DNA of 64,000 nucleotides from DATDFB01 sp035276475 (GTDB lineage: Bacteria; Acidobacteriota; Thermoanaerobaculia; Gp7-AA8): NCBI GenBank assembly GCA_035276475.1, contig DATELQ010000016.1, positions 46,443-110,442 on the forward strand, in the 5' to 3' direction. The notes below the pieces were generated by a model. The model was not told the origin of the DNA. It did no database searches and saw only the letters and a list, made by a program, of their open reading frames with translations. Position 1 is the stretch's first letter, and every line of letters starts with the position of its first letter. The position numbers and the translations under genes were made by a program. Shown here piece by piece: positions 33,254-41,565 of the stretch.

Positions 33254-36200
33254 GTGGCACTTGCTCCGTTTCACCCCGAGGTCGCTGAGTGGTTCCGGCG
33301 CTCCTTCCGTGAGCCGACGCGCGCACAAGCCCTCGGCTGGCCGGCCATTTCCCGCGGCGAATCGACGCTGATTTTCGCTCCCACCGGCAGCGGCAAGACC
33401 CTCACCGCGTTCCTCTGGTGCCTCGACCGGCTCATGTTCGCGCCGCGCCCGCCGAAAGAGCGGCGCTGCCGCGTGCTCTACATCTCGCCGCTCAAGGCGC
33501 TGGCGGTCGACGTCGAGCGCAACCTCCGCGCGCCGCTGGCGGGCATCGCCAACGTGGCGACGGACTTGGTCATCCCGGCCATTGCCATCCGCACCGGCGA
33601 CACCCCGCCGGGCGAGCGCGCCAAATTCCTCCGCGACCCGGCCGACATCCTCATCACCACGCCGGAGTCGATCTATCTGATGCTGACGTCGAACGCACGG
33701 GAGATGCTGCGCGGCGTCGACACCGTCATCATCGACGAGATCCACGCCCTGGTGCCGAACAAGCGCGGCGCGCACCTGGCGCTCTCGCTCGAGCGCCTCG
33801 ACCGCATCACCGACAAGCCGCCGCAGCGCATCGGCCTCTCCGCCACGCAGCGCCCCCTCGAGGAAGTCGCCAAGTACCTCGGCCGTGACGTCACCATCGT
33901 CGACACCGAGGAGCGGAAGACGTTCGTGCTCAAGGTCGAGGTGCCGGTCGAGGAGATGGCCAGGCTCTCCGAGCGCGACGTCGAGTCCGGCCCGGCCACG
34001 AAGGCGCCGTCGATCTGGCCCGCGATCCATCCGCGCCTCTTGGAGATGATCCGCGCCCATCGCTCGACGCTCATCTTCGTCAACTCCCGGCGCCTTGCCG
34101 AACGACTCGCCGCAGCGCTGAACGAGCTTGCCGGAGAGACGCTCGTGCAGGCGCACCACGGCTCGATCGCCCGGGCGCAACGCGTCGAGATCGAGGACAA
34201 CCTGAAGTCGGGACGCCTGCCGGCGCTCGTGGCCACGTCGTCGCTGGAGCTCGGCATCGACATGGGGGCCATCGACCTCGTCGTGCAGATCGAGGCGCCG
34301 CCGTCGATCGCCAGCGGCATGCAGCGCATCGGCCGGGCGTCGCACCAGGTCGGCGCGGCGTCCGAGGGGATCATCTTTCCGAAGTTCCGCAGCGACCTCA
34401 TTGCCTGCGCGGCGGTGACGGAAGCCATGCACCGCGGCGCCATCGAGCCGACGCGCATGCCACGCAATCCGCTCGACGTCCTCGCCCAGCAGCTCGTGGC
34501 CATGATCTCGATGGACGACTGGCACGCCGACGATCTCTTCGCGGCCGTGCGCGGGGCCGCGCCGTTCGCGGACCTGAGCCGCACGTCGTTCGACGGCGTG
34601 CTCGACATGCTGAGCGGCCTCTATCCCTCCGACGAGTTCGCGGAGCTGCGCCCGCGCGTGACGTGGGACCGCACCACGAACGTCCTCACCGCGCGCGGCG
34701 GCTCGAAGAAGGTGGCGATCATCAGCGGCGGCACGATCCCCGACCGCGGGCTGTACGGCGTCTTCCTGGCCGGCGCGGAGAAGGGGCAGAGCGCGCGCGT
34801 CGGGGAGCTTGATGAAGAGATGGTCTTCGAGTCGCGCGTCGGCGAGACGTTCCTCCTCGGCGCCTCGACGTGGCGCATCGAGGAGATCACGCACGACCGC
34901 GTGCTCGTCACCCCCGCGCCGGGCGAGCCGGGAAAGATGCCGTTCTGGCGCGCCGACGCGGCGGAGCGCACGGTGCCATTCGGCGAAGCGATCGGGCGCC
35001 TCGTCCGCGAGACGCGCGAGATGAAGCGCGCCGACGCCATCAAACGGCTCGTGAAGCAGCACGACCTCGACGAGATGGCGGCGAAGAATTTCCTGCAGTA
35101 CCTCGATGATCAGGCCGAGGCGACGGGGGCGGTGCCGGACGACCGCACGATCGTCGTGGAGCGCGTGCTCGACGACCTCGGCGACTGGCGCGTCTGCGTC
35201 CTCACGCCGTTCGGCGGCCGCATCCACGCGCCGTGGGCGATGGCGGTCGCGGCGAAGGTGCGCAACGAGATGGCCATCGACGTCGAGACGATGTGGAGCG
35301 ACGACGGCTTCATCGTTCGCTTCCCCGAGACCGACGCGGCGCCGCGCGCCGAAGTGGTCGTGCCCGATCCCGACGAAGTCGAGGAGCTGGTGATGCGCCA
35401 GCTCGGCGCGTCGTCGCTCTTCGCCGCGAAGTTCCGCGAGGCCGCAGCACGCGCGCTCTTGCTGCCGAAGCACCGCCCCGACCGCCGCGCGCCGCTGTGG
35501 GTTCAAAGGAAGCGCGCCTACGACCTGCTGCAGGTGGCCTCGCGCTTCGGCTCGTTCCCGATCATCCTCGAGACCTACCGCGAGGTGCTGCGCGACGTGT
35601 TCGACGTCCCGGCGCTGGTGGCGACGATGCGCAAGATCCGCGAGCGGACGATCCGCGTGCACGTCGCCGACACGGAGAAGCCGTCGCCGTTCGCAGGGTC
35701 GCTCTTGTTCCGCTACGTGGCGAATTTCATCTACGACGGCGACGCCCCGTTGGCCGAGCGGAGAGCGCAAGCGCTGGCGATCGATCAGGCGCAACTGCGC
35801 GAGCTGTTGGGCGAGCCGGAGCTCCGCGAGCTACTCGACGCGGACGCGCTGGCACAGGTGGAATTCGAGCTGCAACACCGCCCCGTGAAGTCGGCCGACG
35901 CGCTGCACGACCTGTTCTTGCGCCTCGGCGACTTGTCTGCCGAGGAAGTTCCGACTTCCGAATTTCTCCCAACGCTGATCGAGCAACGGCGTGTCATCCC
36001 GATCAACGACCGTTACATCGCCGTCGAAGACGCCTCCCGCTACCGCGACGCCCTCGGCGTCCCCATCCCCGCAGGCGTTCCCGAGCGCTACCTCCAGCCG
36101 GTGCCGGATCCGCTCGGCGATCTCGTGCTCCGCTACGCCCGCACGCACGGCCCCTTCACGCCGCACGACGTGGCCCGCCGCTACGGCCTCGGCGTCGCCG

Positions 36201-37525
36201 TGATCACCAGCGCGCTGGAGCGCTTCGTCGAGCGCGGGCGCCTCGTCGAGGGCGAGTTCCGCCCCGGCGGCACGCAGCGCGAGTGGTGCGACGCCGACGT
36301 CCTGCGGATGATCCGCCGCCGGTCCCTCGCGAAGCTGCGCAAGGAGGCGGAGCCGGTCGACGTCCCCGCCTACGCACGCCTCCTGACGCGCTGGCAGAAC
36401 GCGGCGAAGAAGCGCCGCGGCCTCGATGCTTTATTGGATGCCATCGACGCGCTGCAAGGCTATCCCCTGCCGGCGTCGATCTTCGAGCGCGAGATCCTCT
36501 CGGCGCGCATCGAGGATTACTCGCCGAGCGATCTCGACACGCTCAGCGCCGCAGGCGAGATCGTGTGGCAAGGGATCGAGCCACTCGGCGAAAAAGACGG
36601 AAGAATCGCGCTGTATCTGACCGACAAGTTACCGCTGCTAGCCCCGCCACTCAGCACTCAGCACTCAGCACTCCTCGACTATCTTCAAACGCATGGAGCA
36701 TCGTTCTTCGCGCAGATCTACGACGCCGTCGGCGGCTTCCCGAACGACGTCGCCGACGCGCTCTGGTCGCTCGTCTGGCAAGGTCTCGTCACGAACGACA
36801 CGTTCCACGCATTGCGCGCCTACACACGGCCGAAGGCGCCGCGCGGCTCCGGCTTCCGCTCGCGCCGCACGGCTCCGGCGTCGACGCAAGGCCGCTGGTC
36901 GCTCGTCCCGCAGTCGACCGCCACGCCAACGGAGCGCGCCAACGCCCTCGCGCAGCAACTCCTCGCCCGCTACGGTGTCGTCGTGCGCGAGGCCGCCGCG
37001 GTCGAGTCGCTCGCCGGCGGCTTCAGCGCCGTCTATCCGATCTTCAAAGCGATGGAAGAGGCCGGCCGCATCCGCCGCGGCTACTTCATCGCCGGCCTCG
37101 GCGCCTCGCAGTTCGCCACCGCCGGCGCGATCGATCTCCTGCGCTCCTTCCGCGACGAAGCCGACGAGCCCGAGACCGTGATGCTCGCCTCGACCGACCC
37201 CGCGAACCCGTACGGCGCGCTGGTGAAGTGGCCCGAGCCGGGCCCGATGCGCAACGTCGGCTCGAGCGTCATCCTCGTCGACGGCGCGCTCGCCGCCTAC
37301 GTGGGCCGCGGCGAGAAGCAGTTGACCGCCTACCTCCCCGAGGACGAGCCGCGCCGCTCGCTCGTCGCGCGCGAGATCGCCAGGAGCCTCGCGCGCCTCG
37401 TCGAGAGCGGCGCGCGCCGCGCGCTGCTGCTCGCGGACTTCGACCAAGCGCTTGCGCCGTTCCTCGCCGAGGCGGGGTTCCGGCCGACGGGTAACGGGTA
37501 CCAGTTGAGGGCGCGCGTTGCCTGA
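33254..37525 (+). CDS. lhr: Lhr-type large ATP-dependent helicase
   Basis: A 1423-residue SF2 helicase. The DEAD-type core at about 10-215 has FAPTGSGKT (motif I), LYISPLKAL and IDEIHAL (motif II); Helicase_C at about 245-380 has SSLELGID and QRIGRASHQ (motif VI). The winged helix and DEAD_assoc region continue to about 800, and a long C-terminal Lhr-CTD to the end. Lhr proteins unwind DNA-RNA hybrids and support DNA repair. It starts with GTG 33254. The heptamer repeat at 36649-36673 is translated as a short linker (PPLSTQHSALL) within the CTD. It overlaps the glycosylase gene by 8 bp, consistent with a repair operon. Confidence 0.93.
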   Translation: MALAPFHPEVAEWFRRSFREPTRAQALGWPAISRGESTLIFAPTGSGKTLTAFLWCLDRLMFAPRPPKERRCRVLYISPLKALAVDVERNLRAPLAGIANVATDLVIPAIAIRTGDTPPGERAKFLRDPADILITTPESIYLMLTSNAREMLRGVDTVIIDEIHALVPNKRGAHLALSLERLDRITDKPPQRIGLSATQRPLEEVAKYLGRDVTIVDTEERKTFVLKVEVPVEEMARLSERDVESGPATKAPSIWPAIHPRLLEMIRAHRSTLIFVNSRRLAERLAAALNELAGETLVQAHHGSIARAQRVEIEDNLKSGRLPALVATSSLELGIDMGAIDLVVQIEAPPSIASGMQRIGRASHQVGAASEGIIFPKFRSDLIACAAVTEAMHRGAIEPTRMPRNPLDVLAQQLVAMISMDDWHADDLFAAVRGAAPFADLSRTSFDGVLDMLSGLYPSDEFAELRPRVTWDRTTNVLTARGGSKKVAIISGGTIPDRGLYGVFLAGAEKGQSARVGELDEEMVFESRVGETFLLGASTWRIEEITHDRVLVTPAPGEPGKMPFWRADAAERTVPFGEAIGRLVRETREMKRADAIKRLVKQHDLDEMAAKNFLQYLDDQAEATGAVPDDRTIVVERVLDDLGDWRVCVLTPFGGRIHAPWAMAVAAKVRNEMAIDVETMWSDDGFIVRFPETDAAPRAEVVVPDPDEVEELVMRQLGASSLFAAKFREAAARALLLPKHRPDRRAPLWVQRKRAYDLLQVASRFGSFPIILETYREVLRDVFDVPALVATMRKIRERTIRVHVADTEKPSPFAGSLLFRYVANFIYDGDAPLAERRAQALAIDQAQLRELLGEPELRELLDADALAQVEFELQHRPVKSADALHDLFLRLGDLSAEEVPTSEFLPTLIEQRRVIPINDRYIAVEDASRYRDALGVPIPAGVPERYLQPVPDPLGDLVLRYARTHGPFTPHDVARRYGLGVAVITSALERFVERGRLVEGEFRPGGTQREWCDADVLRMIRRRSLAKLRKEAEPVDVPAYARLLTRWQNAAKKRRGLDALLDAIDALQGYPLPASIFEREILSARIEDYSPSDLDTLSAAGEIVWQGIEPLGEKDGRIALYLTDKLPLLAPPLSTQHSALLDYLQTHGASFFAQIYDAVGGFPNDVADALWSLVWQGLVTNDTFHALRAYTRPKAPRGSGFRSRRTAPASTQGRWSLVPQSTATPTERANALAQQLLARYGVVVREAAAVESLAGGFSAVYPIFKAMEEAGRIRRGYFIAGLGASQFATAGAIDLLRSFRDEADEPETVMLASTDPANPYGALVKWPEPGPMRNVGSSVILVDGALAAYVGRGEKQLTAYLPEDEPRRSLVAREIARSLARLVESGARRALLLADFDQALAPFLAEAGFRPTGNGYQLRARVA
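36649..36673 (+). repeat. CACTCAG heptamer repeat inside lhr
   Basis: Three and a half copies of CACTCAG are translated in frame as a PLSTQHSAL linker. The same heptamer makes up the array at 25525-25599, so it seems to spread or arise repeatedly in this genome, also within genes. Confidence 0.9.
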
Positions 37526-38270
37526 AGGCGACACCATCTTCCGCACGGCCGCCACATTGGCCAAGGCGCTGACCGGCAAGGTCGTCACGCGCTACGAGAC
37601 CATGCTGCCGAAAATCGAAGGGCCGCTGCGCGGGCGGACCATCGAGCGCGTCGTCGCCGTCGGCAAGAACCTCGTCATCGACTTCTCGGGCGACCTTCAC
37701 CTCCGCACGCACATGCGCATGAACGGCGCGTGGCACATCTACCGGCCGGGCGAGCGGTGGCAGCGGCCGCGGCGCGACATGCGCCTCGTCATCGAGACCG
37801 CCGACTTCGTCGCCGTCGGCTTCAACATCCCCGTCGCGGAGCTCCTCACCGGGCGCGAGCTCGAGCGCGCCCTGCACGAGCAAGGGCCGGATCTCCTCGC
37901 GGACTTCGACATCGACGAAGCCGTGCGGCGGGCGCGCGAGCACGGCGACGAAGAGATCGCGAACGTCCTCCTGAACCAGCGCGTCGCCGCAGGCATCGGC
38001 AACATCTGGAAGTCGGAGTCGCTCTTCGTCCGCGGCATCAATCCCTTTCGCAAAGTGAAGGACATCGATGAGCTCGAAAAGCTCTTCCTCACCGCCCGTG
38101 CCCTGCTCAAAGAGAGCGCCGCGGGACACCGCCGCCTCAACGTCTACAGCCGCGGCGGGCAGCCGTGCCGCAAGTGCGGGACGGCCATCTCGAGCCGAAA
38201 ACAGGGGCTCGATGCCCGGCTCACGTATTGGTGTCCGCGCTGTCAGCCGTTAGAATCGACAAAATGTTGA
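37518..38270 (+). CDS. Fpg/Nei-type DNA glycosylase (Nei2-like)
   Basis: A 250-residue base-excision enzyme beginning (M)PEGDTIFRTAATL, so the catalytic Pro2 and Glu3 are present. The H2TH region LLNQRVAAGIGNIWKSE and the C-terminal zinc finger CRKCGT ... WCPRCQP are intact. The PEGDT start marks the Nei/Nei2 branch rather than Fpg (PELPE). It removes oxidised bases. It starts with TTG 37518 inside the lhr end, so the two are coupled. Confidence 0.92.
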   Translation: MPEGDTIFRTAATLAKALTGKVVTRYETMLPKIEGPLRGRTIERVVAVGKNLVIDFSGDLHLRTHMRMNGAWHIYRPGERWQRPRRDMRLVIETADFVAVGFNIPVAELLTGRELERALHEQGPDLLADFDIDEAVRRAREHGDEEIANVLLNQRVAAGIGNIWKSESLFVRGINPFRKVKDIDELEKLFLTARALLKESAAGHRRLNVYSRGGQPCRKCGTAISSRKQGLDARLTYWCPRCQPLESTKC

Positions 38271-38542
38271 TCAAAGGCATGACTGCGCAGGAGATCCGGG
38301 TGCTCCAGGAGTTCCGCCGCGTTGCCGCCGAGACGCTGTCGGCCGACGTCGTTAAAGCCATCAAGCACCCTGCCGGCGGCGGCGAAGAGCCCGCTATCTC
38401 ATTGATTGCAAAGGGCTACCTCACTGCAGACGATGGCCGGACGAGCTTCACCCTCACGCCGAAAGCCAAGGACTTTCTTGCCTATGATCCGAAGCCGGAA
38501 TTCGAGGAAGCGGGCGCCGGCGCGGCAGATTCTGCCGAATAA
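38264..38542 (+). CDS. Small winged-helix-like protein of unknown function
   Basis: A 92-residue protein: MTAQEIRVLQEFRRV..., then AISLIAKGYLTADDGRTSFTLTPKAKDFLAYDP, a pattern typical of winged-helix strands (L-x-GYL, F-LT-KA). ATG 38264 overlaps the glycosylase stop; ATG 38279 (MTAQEI) is an alternative start. No family was recognised. The acidic C-terminus (EFEEAGAGAADSAE) is low complexity. Confidence 0.65.
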   Translation: MLIKGMTAQEIRVLQEFRRVAAETLSADVVKAIKHPAGGGEEPAISLIAKGYLTADDGRTSFTLTPKAKDFLAYDPKPEFEEAGAGAADSAE

Positions 38543-38602
38543 TGCACAATAATAGGTGCACTTTTTAACAAAGCGCTTTACGATGTGCGCCGAGGATTGG
38601 AA

Positions 38603-38950
38603 ATGAAGCATGGCGACAAAGCGAAATCAGCCAAAACCAAAGCCTCAGGCAAAGAAAAAAGCGCCGAAACCGGCCAAAAAGCCGGCGCCAAAGGCGGCAA
38701 AGCCGTCGAAAGCGGCAAAAAAGCCGCAGCCCCAGCCGAAAAAAGCAGCGGCGCCAAAGCCGCAGCCGAAAAAGCCGGCGCCAAAGGTGGCGGCAAAGCC
38801 CCAACCAAAGTCCCGCCCGGCAACGGCGCCGCCAAGCCTCGGCCTGCGGCCGTCGCAGGGCCTCCAGGCTTCAGCAACCCCGTCGTCGCCAACGCTTTCA
38901 AACGCGCTGTCAAGAAGTACCCCAACGCCTTCCGCAAGCTCACCGACTGA
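38603..38950 (+). CDS. Lys/Ala-rich protein with conserved-looking C-terminus
   Basis: A 115-residue frame: a low-complexity Lys/Ala/Gly N-terminus (MKHGDKAKSAKTKAS...) and then GFSNPVVANAFKRAVKKYP and NAFRKLTD, which looks like a genuine amphipathic helical domain. GAGGA lies 9 bp before the ATG. It shares its DNA with the N-terminal part of the Doc-like frame, in a different reading frame. The stop (38948-38950) is followed at once by the Doc-like domain in the +1 frame, so the two may be one protein joined by a frameshift, or one frame may be spurious. Confidence 0.55.
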   Translation: MKHGDKAKSAKTKASGKEKSAETGQKAGAKGGKAVESGKKAAAPAEKSSGAKAAAEKAGAKGGGKAPTKVPPGNGAAKPRPAAVAGPPGFSNPVVANAFKRAVKKYPNAFRKLTD

Positions 38951-39389
38951 CGGCGGCGTTCGCTACCTGACGGTGCAGGACATCGTCGAGCTGCACCGCG
39001 CCGTCTCCGCGGAGTTCGGCGGCACGCAGGCGCACCCCGGCGTCGTCGACTCGCAGTTCGGCCTGGTCAACGCCGTGCAGCGGCCGCAAGTGACGACGCT
39101 CGGCCGCGAGGCCTATCCGTCGTTTCCCGAGAAAGTGGCCGCCTTCCTCTTCGCGCTCTTGTCGTACAGCCCGTTCCGCGGCGGCAACCGCCGCGTTGCG
39201 CTCGCCGCGCTCTTCGCGTTCTGCGAGCTGAACAACCGCACCATCGACTCGCGCGTGCTCGACGAGAAGACGGCGGAGACGCTCTTCCGCCGCGCCGCCG
39301 CGCATCGCGAGATGGGCATTCCGCCGGAGAACGTCTTCAAGGAAATCCGCGAGACGCTGAGCCGTGCGATCGTTCCGCTGCCGTCGTAG
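38610..39389 (+). CDS. Doc/Fic-like protein lacking the catalytic histidine
   Basis: The C-terminal 140 residues are a Doc-type domain: VRYLTVQDIVELHRAVSAEF, GLVNAVQRPQV, EKVAAFLFALL, SPFRGGNRRVALAALFAF. The Fic motif HxFx[D/E]GNxR reads SPFRGGNRR here: the catalytic His is Ser and the acidic residue is Gly, so AMP-transfer or phosphorylation activity is doubtful. ATG 38610 gives a Lys/Pro-rich N-terminus of about 115 residues that overlaps the other frame. Otherwise the domain starts near 38951 with only CTG or GTG codons. No Phd-like antitoxin gene is adjacent. Confidence 0.7.
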   Translation: MATKRNQPKPKPQAKKKAPKPAKKPAPKAAKPSKAAKKPQPQPKKAAAPKPQPKKPAPKVAAKPQPKSRPATAPPSLGLRPSQGLQASATPSSPTLSNALSRSTPTPSASSPTDGGVRYLTVQDIVELHRAVSAEFGGTQAHPGVVDSQFGLVNAVQRPQVTTLGREAYPSFPEKVAAFLFALLSYSPFRGGNRRVALAALFAFCELNNRTIDSRVLDEKTAETLFRRAAAHREMGIPPENVFKEIRETLSRAIVPLPS

Positions 39390-39429
39390 CTAGGCACGCC
39401 AATTGATCTTCTCCGTTACAGGAGGAGAC

Positions 39430-39921
39430 ATGCCCACGACGAAACGAAAGACGTCGACGAAATCCCGCGTCCAGGACGACGCAATCGCACTGCTGAAGAA
39501 GGACCACGAGAAAGTGCGCGGGCTGCTGTCGCAGCTCGAGCGCGCCGCGGAGCGCAACACCACGAAGGCGGAGCAGCTCCTGGCCAAGATCGACCGCGAG
39601 GTGAAGATTCACTCGCAGATCGAGGAGGAGATCTTCTATCCCGCGTTCCGCGACGCCGCGCAGGCGCGCGACGACCGCGAGCTCTACTTCGAGGCGAAGG
39701 AAGAGCACCGCGTGGTCGACATGGTCATGCCCAAAGTCAGCGAGTTCGACTCCGAGGAGGAGTTCGCGGCCAAGGCGAAGGTGCTGAAGGACCTCATCGA
39801 GCACCACGCCAAGGAAGAAGAGAAGGAGATGTTCCCGAAGGCGCGGAAGCTCTTCGACCGCGCCGAGCTCCGCGAGCTGGGCGACCGGTTGAAGGAGCGG
39901 AAAAAAGAGTTGATGCGCTAG
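39430..39921 (+). CDS. Hemerythrin HHE-domain protein
   Basis: A 163-residue helical protein with ligand-type His residues in LLKKDHEKV, VKIHSQIEEEIFYP, EEHRVVDMV and IEHHAKEEEKEMFP, the HHE cation-binding pattern that holds a di-iron site. The basic N-terminus is unstructured. AGGAGGAG sits just upstream of ATG 39430. Probable role in oxygen, NO or redox sensing, or iron handling. Confidence 0.9.
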   Translation: MPTTKRKTSTKSRVQDDAIALLKKDHEKVRGLLSQLERAAERNTTKAEQLLAKIDREVKIHSQIEEEIFYPAFRDAAQARDDRELYFEAKEEHRVVDMVMPKVSEFDSEEEFAAKAKVLKDLIEHHAKEEEKEMFPKARKLFDRAELRELGDRLKERKKELMR

Positions 39922-40364
39922 GGTTTTTTCTCACGATCATGCAGCGTGGCGTTGATCCTCCCCAGGAGGATCCTCGCCACGCGCAGGTCGTGTCCGGCGT
40001 CGATGAGCAGCAGCGTGATGTCGCCGCCGCTCCACATCAAGCCGGCGATGACGAGGAACTTCGTCGCTTCGCCGATGAGCGTCATCAGCGCCGCGGATCC
40101 TTCCGCGACGATCCCGCTGATCACCTCGCCGATCAGCATGATGACCATCAGCACCGCCAGGATCTTGAACAGCCGCGCGATGTAGCGCAGCGTCACGTAT
40201 GGCTCGAGGTCCTCGCCGCGCACTTCCTCTTCCGCGGCGCGTTTGTCGCCCGCCTTGCGCACCGGCGGCGCGCCGCACGCGGGGCACGTGCGCGACGGGT
40301 CGGTGCGCTGCGCGCCGCATTCCGGGCAAATGAGGGCGAGGTTCGGGGGGGCGGTTTCACTCAC
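39918..40364 (-). CDS. Double zinc-ribbon membrane protein
   Basis: A 148-residue protein with two CPxCG knuckles (LICPECGAQ, RTCPACGAPP) at the N-terminus, a charged linker, and two or three membrane helices (LFKILAVLMVIMLIGEVI, FLVIAGLMWSG). Such zinc ribbon-membrane proteins are common but uncharacterised. It shares 4 bp with the convergent hemerythrin gene end. Confidence 0.75.
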   Translation of the reverse strand: MSETAPPNLALICPECGAQRTDPSRTCPACGAPPVRKAGDKRAAEEEVRGEDLEPYVTLRYIARLFKILAVLMVIMLIGEVISGIVAEGSAALMTLIGEATKFLVIAGLMWSGGDITLLLIDAGHDLRVARILLGRINATLHDREKKP

Positions 40365-40382
40365 GACAAATCTCCTCCAGGG

Positions 40383-41537
40383 TCATCCACTGCCTGTTCC
40401 GCGCCATCGCGCGCGGTAGCCGCGGACGTCGATGTGCGTGAACGGTCCATGGCCGCAACATGCGGAATAAACGCCAACTCCACCGATGAGCTCGGGATGC
40501 TTTCGCTCGACGCGCTCGACGGCCTGCAAGATGACCTCGGCGTCGCGCACGTCGACCCGGTGGTCGCCGTTGAGGTCGTCCATCGCGCCGCTGCCGTCGT
40601 TGTCGATGAAGATGTCCGAGGCGTCGCCGTACATGTGCCGGCTGAGGTTCGCGCGCCCCTGTGTATTGCCGCCGGTGTAGTTGTACTCGGGCGTGCGGAA
40701 GCCGCTCATGACCGTCACGTGCTTGATCGGATGGCCCATCGCCTGGAGCTCCTCGAGCGTCAGCTCGAGCTTGTCGACGAGCTTCGGATTGAGCAGCAAG
40801 TACTTCGGCCAGACGTTCGGCTGGTCCTTTGTCAGGAAGTCGCGCAGGCGGAAGTGCTCGGAGATCTGCGTATCGGCGTTCTCCTGCGTCACCTCGATGA
40901 AGCCGGTCGGGTTCGCGTAGGCCGGCGTCTTCGGCTTGCCGCCGCGCTCGAATGGCCAATTGCCGAGGTAGTAGAGGCCGATGTGGCCGCGCTGCTTTTC
41001 GGCGAACGGGACGAGGGTGATGACGCTGAAGTCCTTGATGGGGCGCGTGGCCTGGTCGAGCTGCGCGGCGAGCTTGTAGACGCCGGGATTTGCCGGAGCG
41101 GCGAAGTCCGACGACACGGTGTCCTCGCCGTTCGTCAGCACCGACTTCATCCCCTCGGGTGCTCCCGTCGCGATCGTCTTCCCCGGCGTGACGGTGGTGA
41201 AGCGGAGCTTGCCGCTCGCGCCGCGCAGCGGGTCGAAGAAGTTGAGCATCGCCTCGGTGAGGTACGCCGGCGTCGGCGACGCCTGCGTCAGCGCGGCCGT
41301 GATCTGCTGCGTCGGCGGCGCGGGCGGCGGCGCCTTCAGCCCGGCGGCCTTCGCCTGCCGGGCGAGCTCGCGCTGCATGACGATCTCGTCGTGAATCGCG
41401 CTGAACCAGGCCGTGGCGTAGAGGAGCACGAGCACGACCGCGCTCCAGGTGAAGATGTGCTCCTGCCGCTCCGTCACGAGGCCGCGATAGATGCGCGAAC
41501 GACGGGAATCTTGCGGATAGAGAGCGTGCTCTGTCAC
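40383..41537 (-). CDS. Membrane-anchored M15-like peptidase (DUF882 type)
   Basis: A 384-residue protein with one membrane helix at about 30-48, a linker rich in Ala/Pro, a beta domain, and a C-terminal DUF882/M15 domain: TVMSGFRTPEYN, ANLSRHMYGDASD and HIDVRGYRARW provide the His/Asp zinc ligands of D,D-carboxypeptidase-like enzymes. Between the ligands is an insert with calcium-loop-like repeats (DNDGSGAMDD, NGDHRVDVRD), reminiscent of dockerin/EF-hand loops. It likely trims peptidoglycan peptides in the periplasm. Confidence 0.82.
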   Translation of the reverse strand: MTEHALYPQDSRRSRIYRGLVTERQEHIFTWSAVVLVLLYATAWFSAIHDEIVMQRELARQAKAAGLKAPPPAPPTQQITAALTQASPTPAYLTEAMLNFFDPLRGASGKLRFTTVTPGKTIATGAPEGMKSVLTNGEDTVSSDFAAPANPGVYKLAAQLDQATRPIKDFSVITLVPFAEKQRGHIGLYYLGNWPFERGGKPKTPAYANPTGFIEVTQENADTQISEHFRLRDFLTKDQPNVWPKYLLLNPKLVDKLELTLEELQAMGHPIKHVTVMSGFRTPEYNYTGGNTQGRANLSRHMYGDASDIFIDNDGSGAMDDLNGDHRVDVRDAEVILQAVERVERKHPELIGGVGVYSACCGHGPFTHIDVRGYRARWRGTGSG

Positions 41538-41565
41538 CCGGCGAGCACGGCTTCACGCGGCGTGC

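Noticed and set aside
32633..35794. Very long antisense frame opposite lhr
   Set aside because: High-GC third positions create long antisense frames; composition is Arg/Ala-rich with no domains, while lhr is unambiguous.
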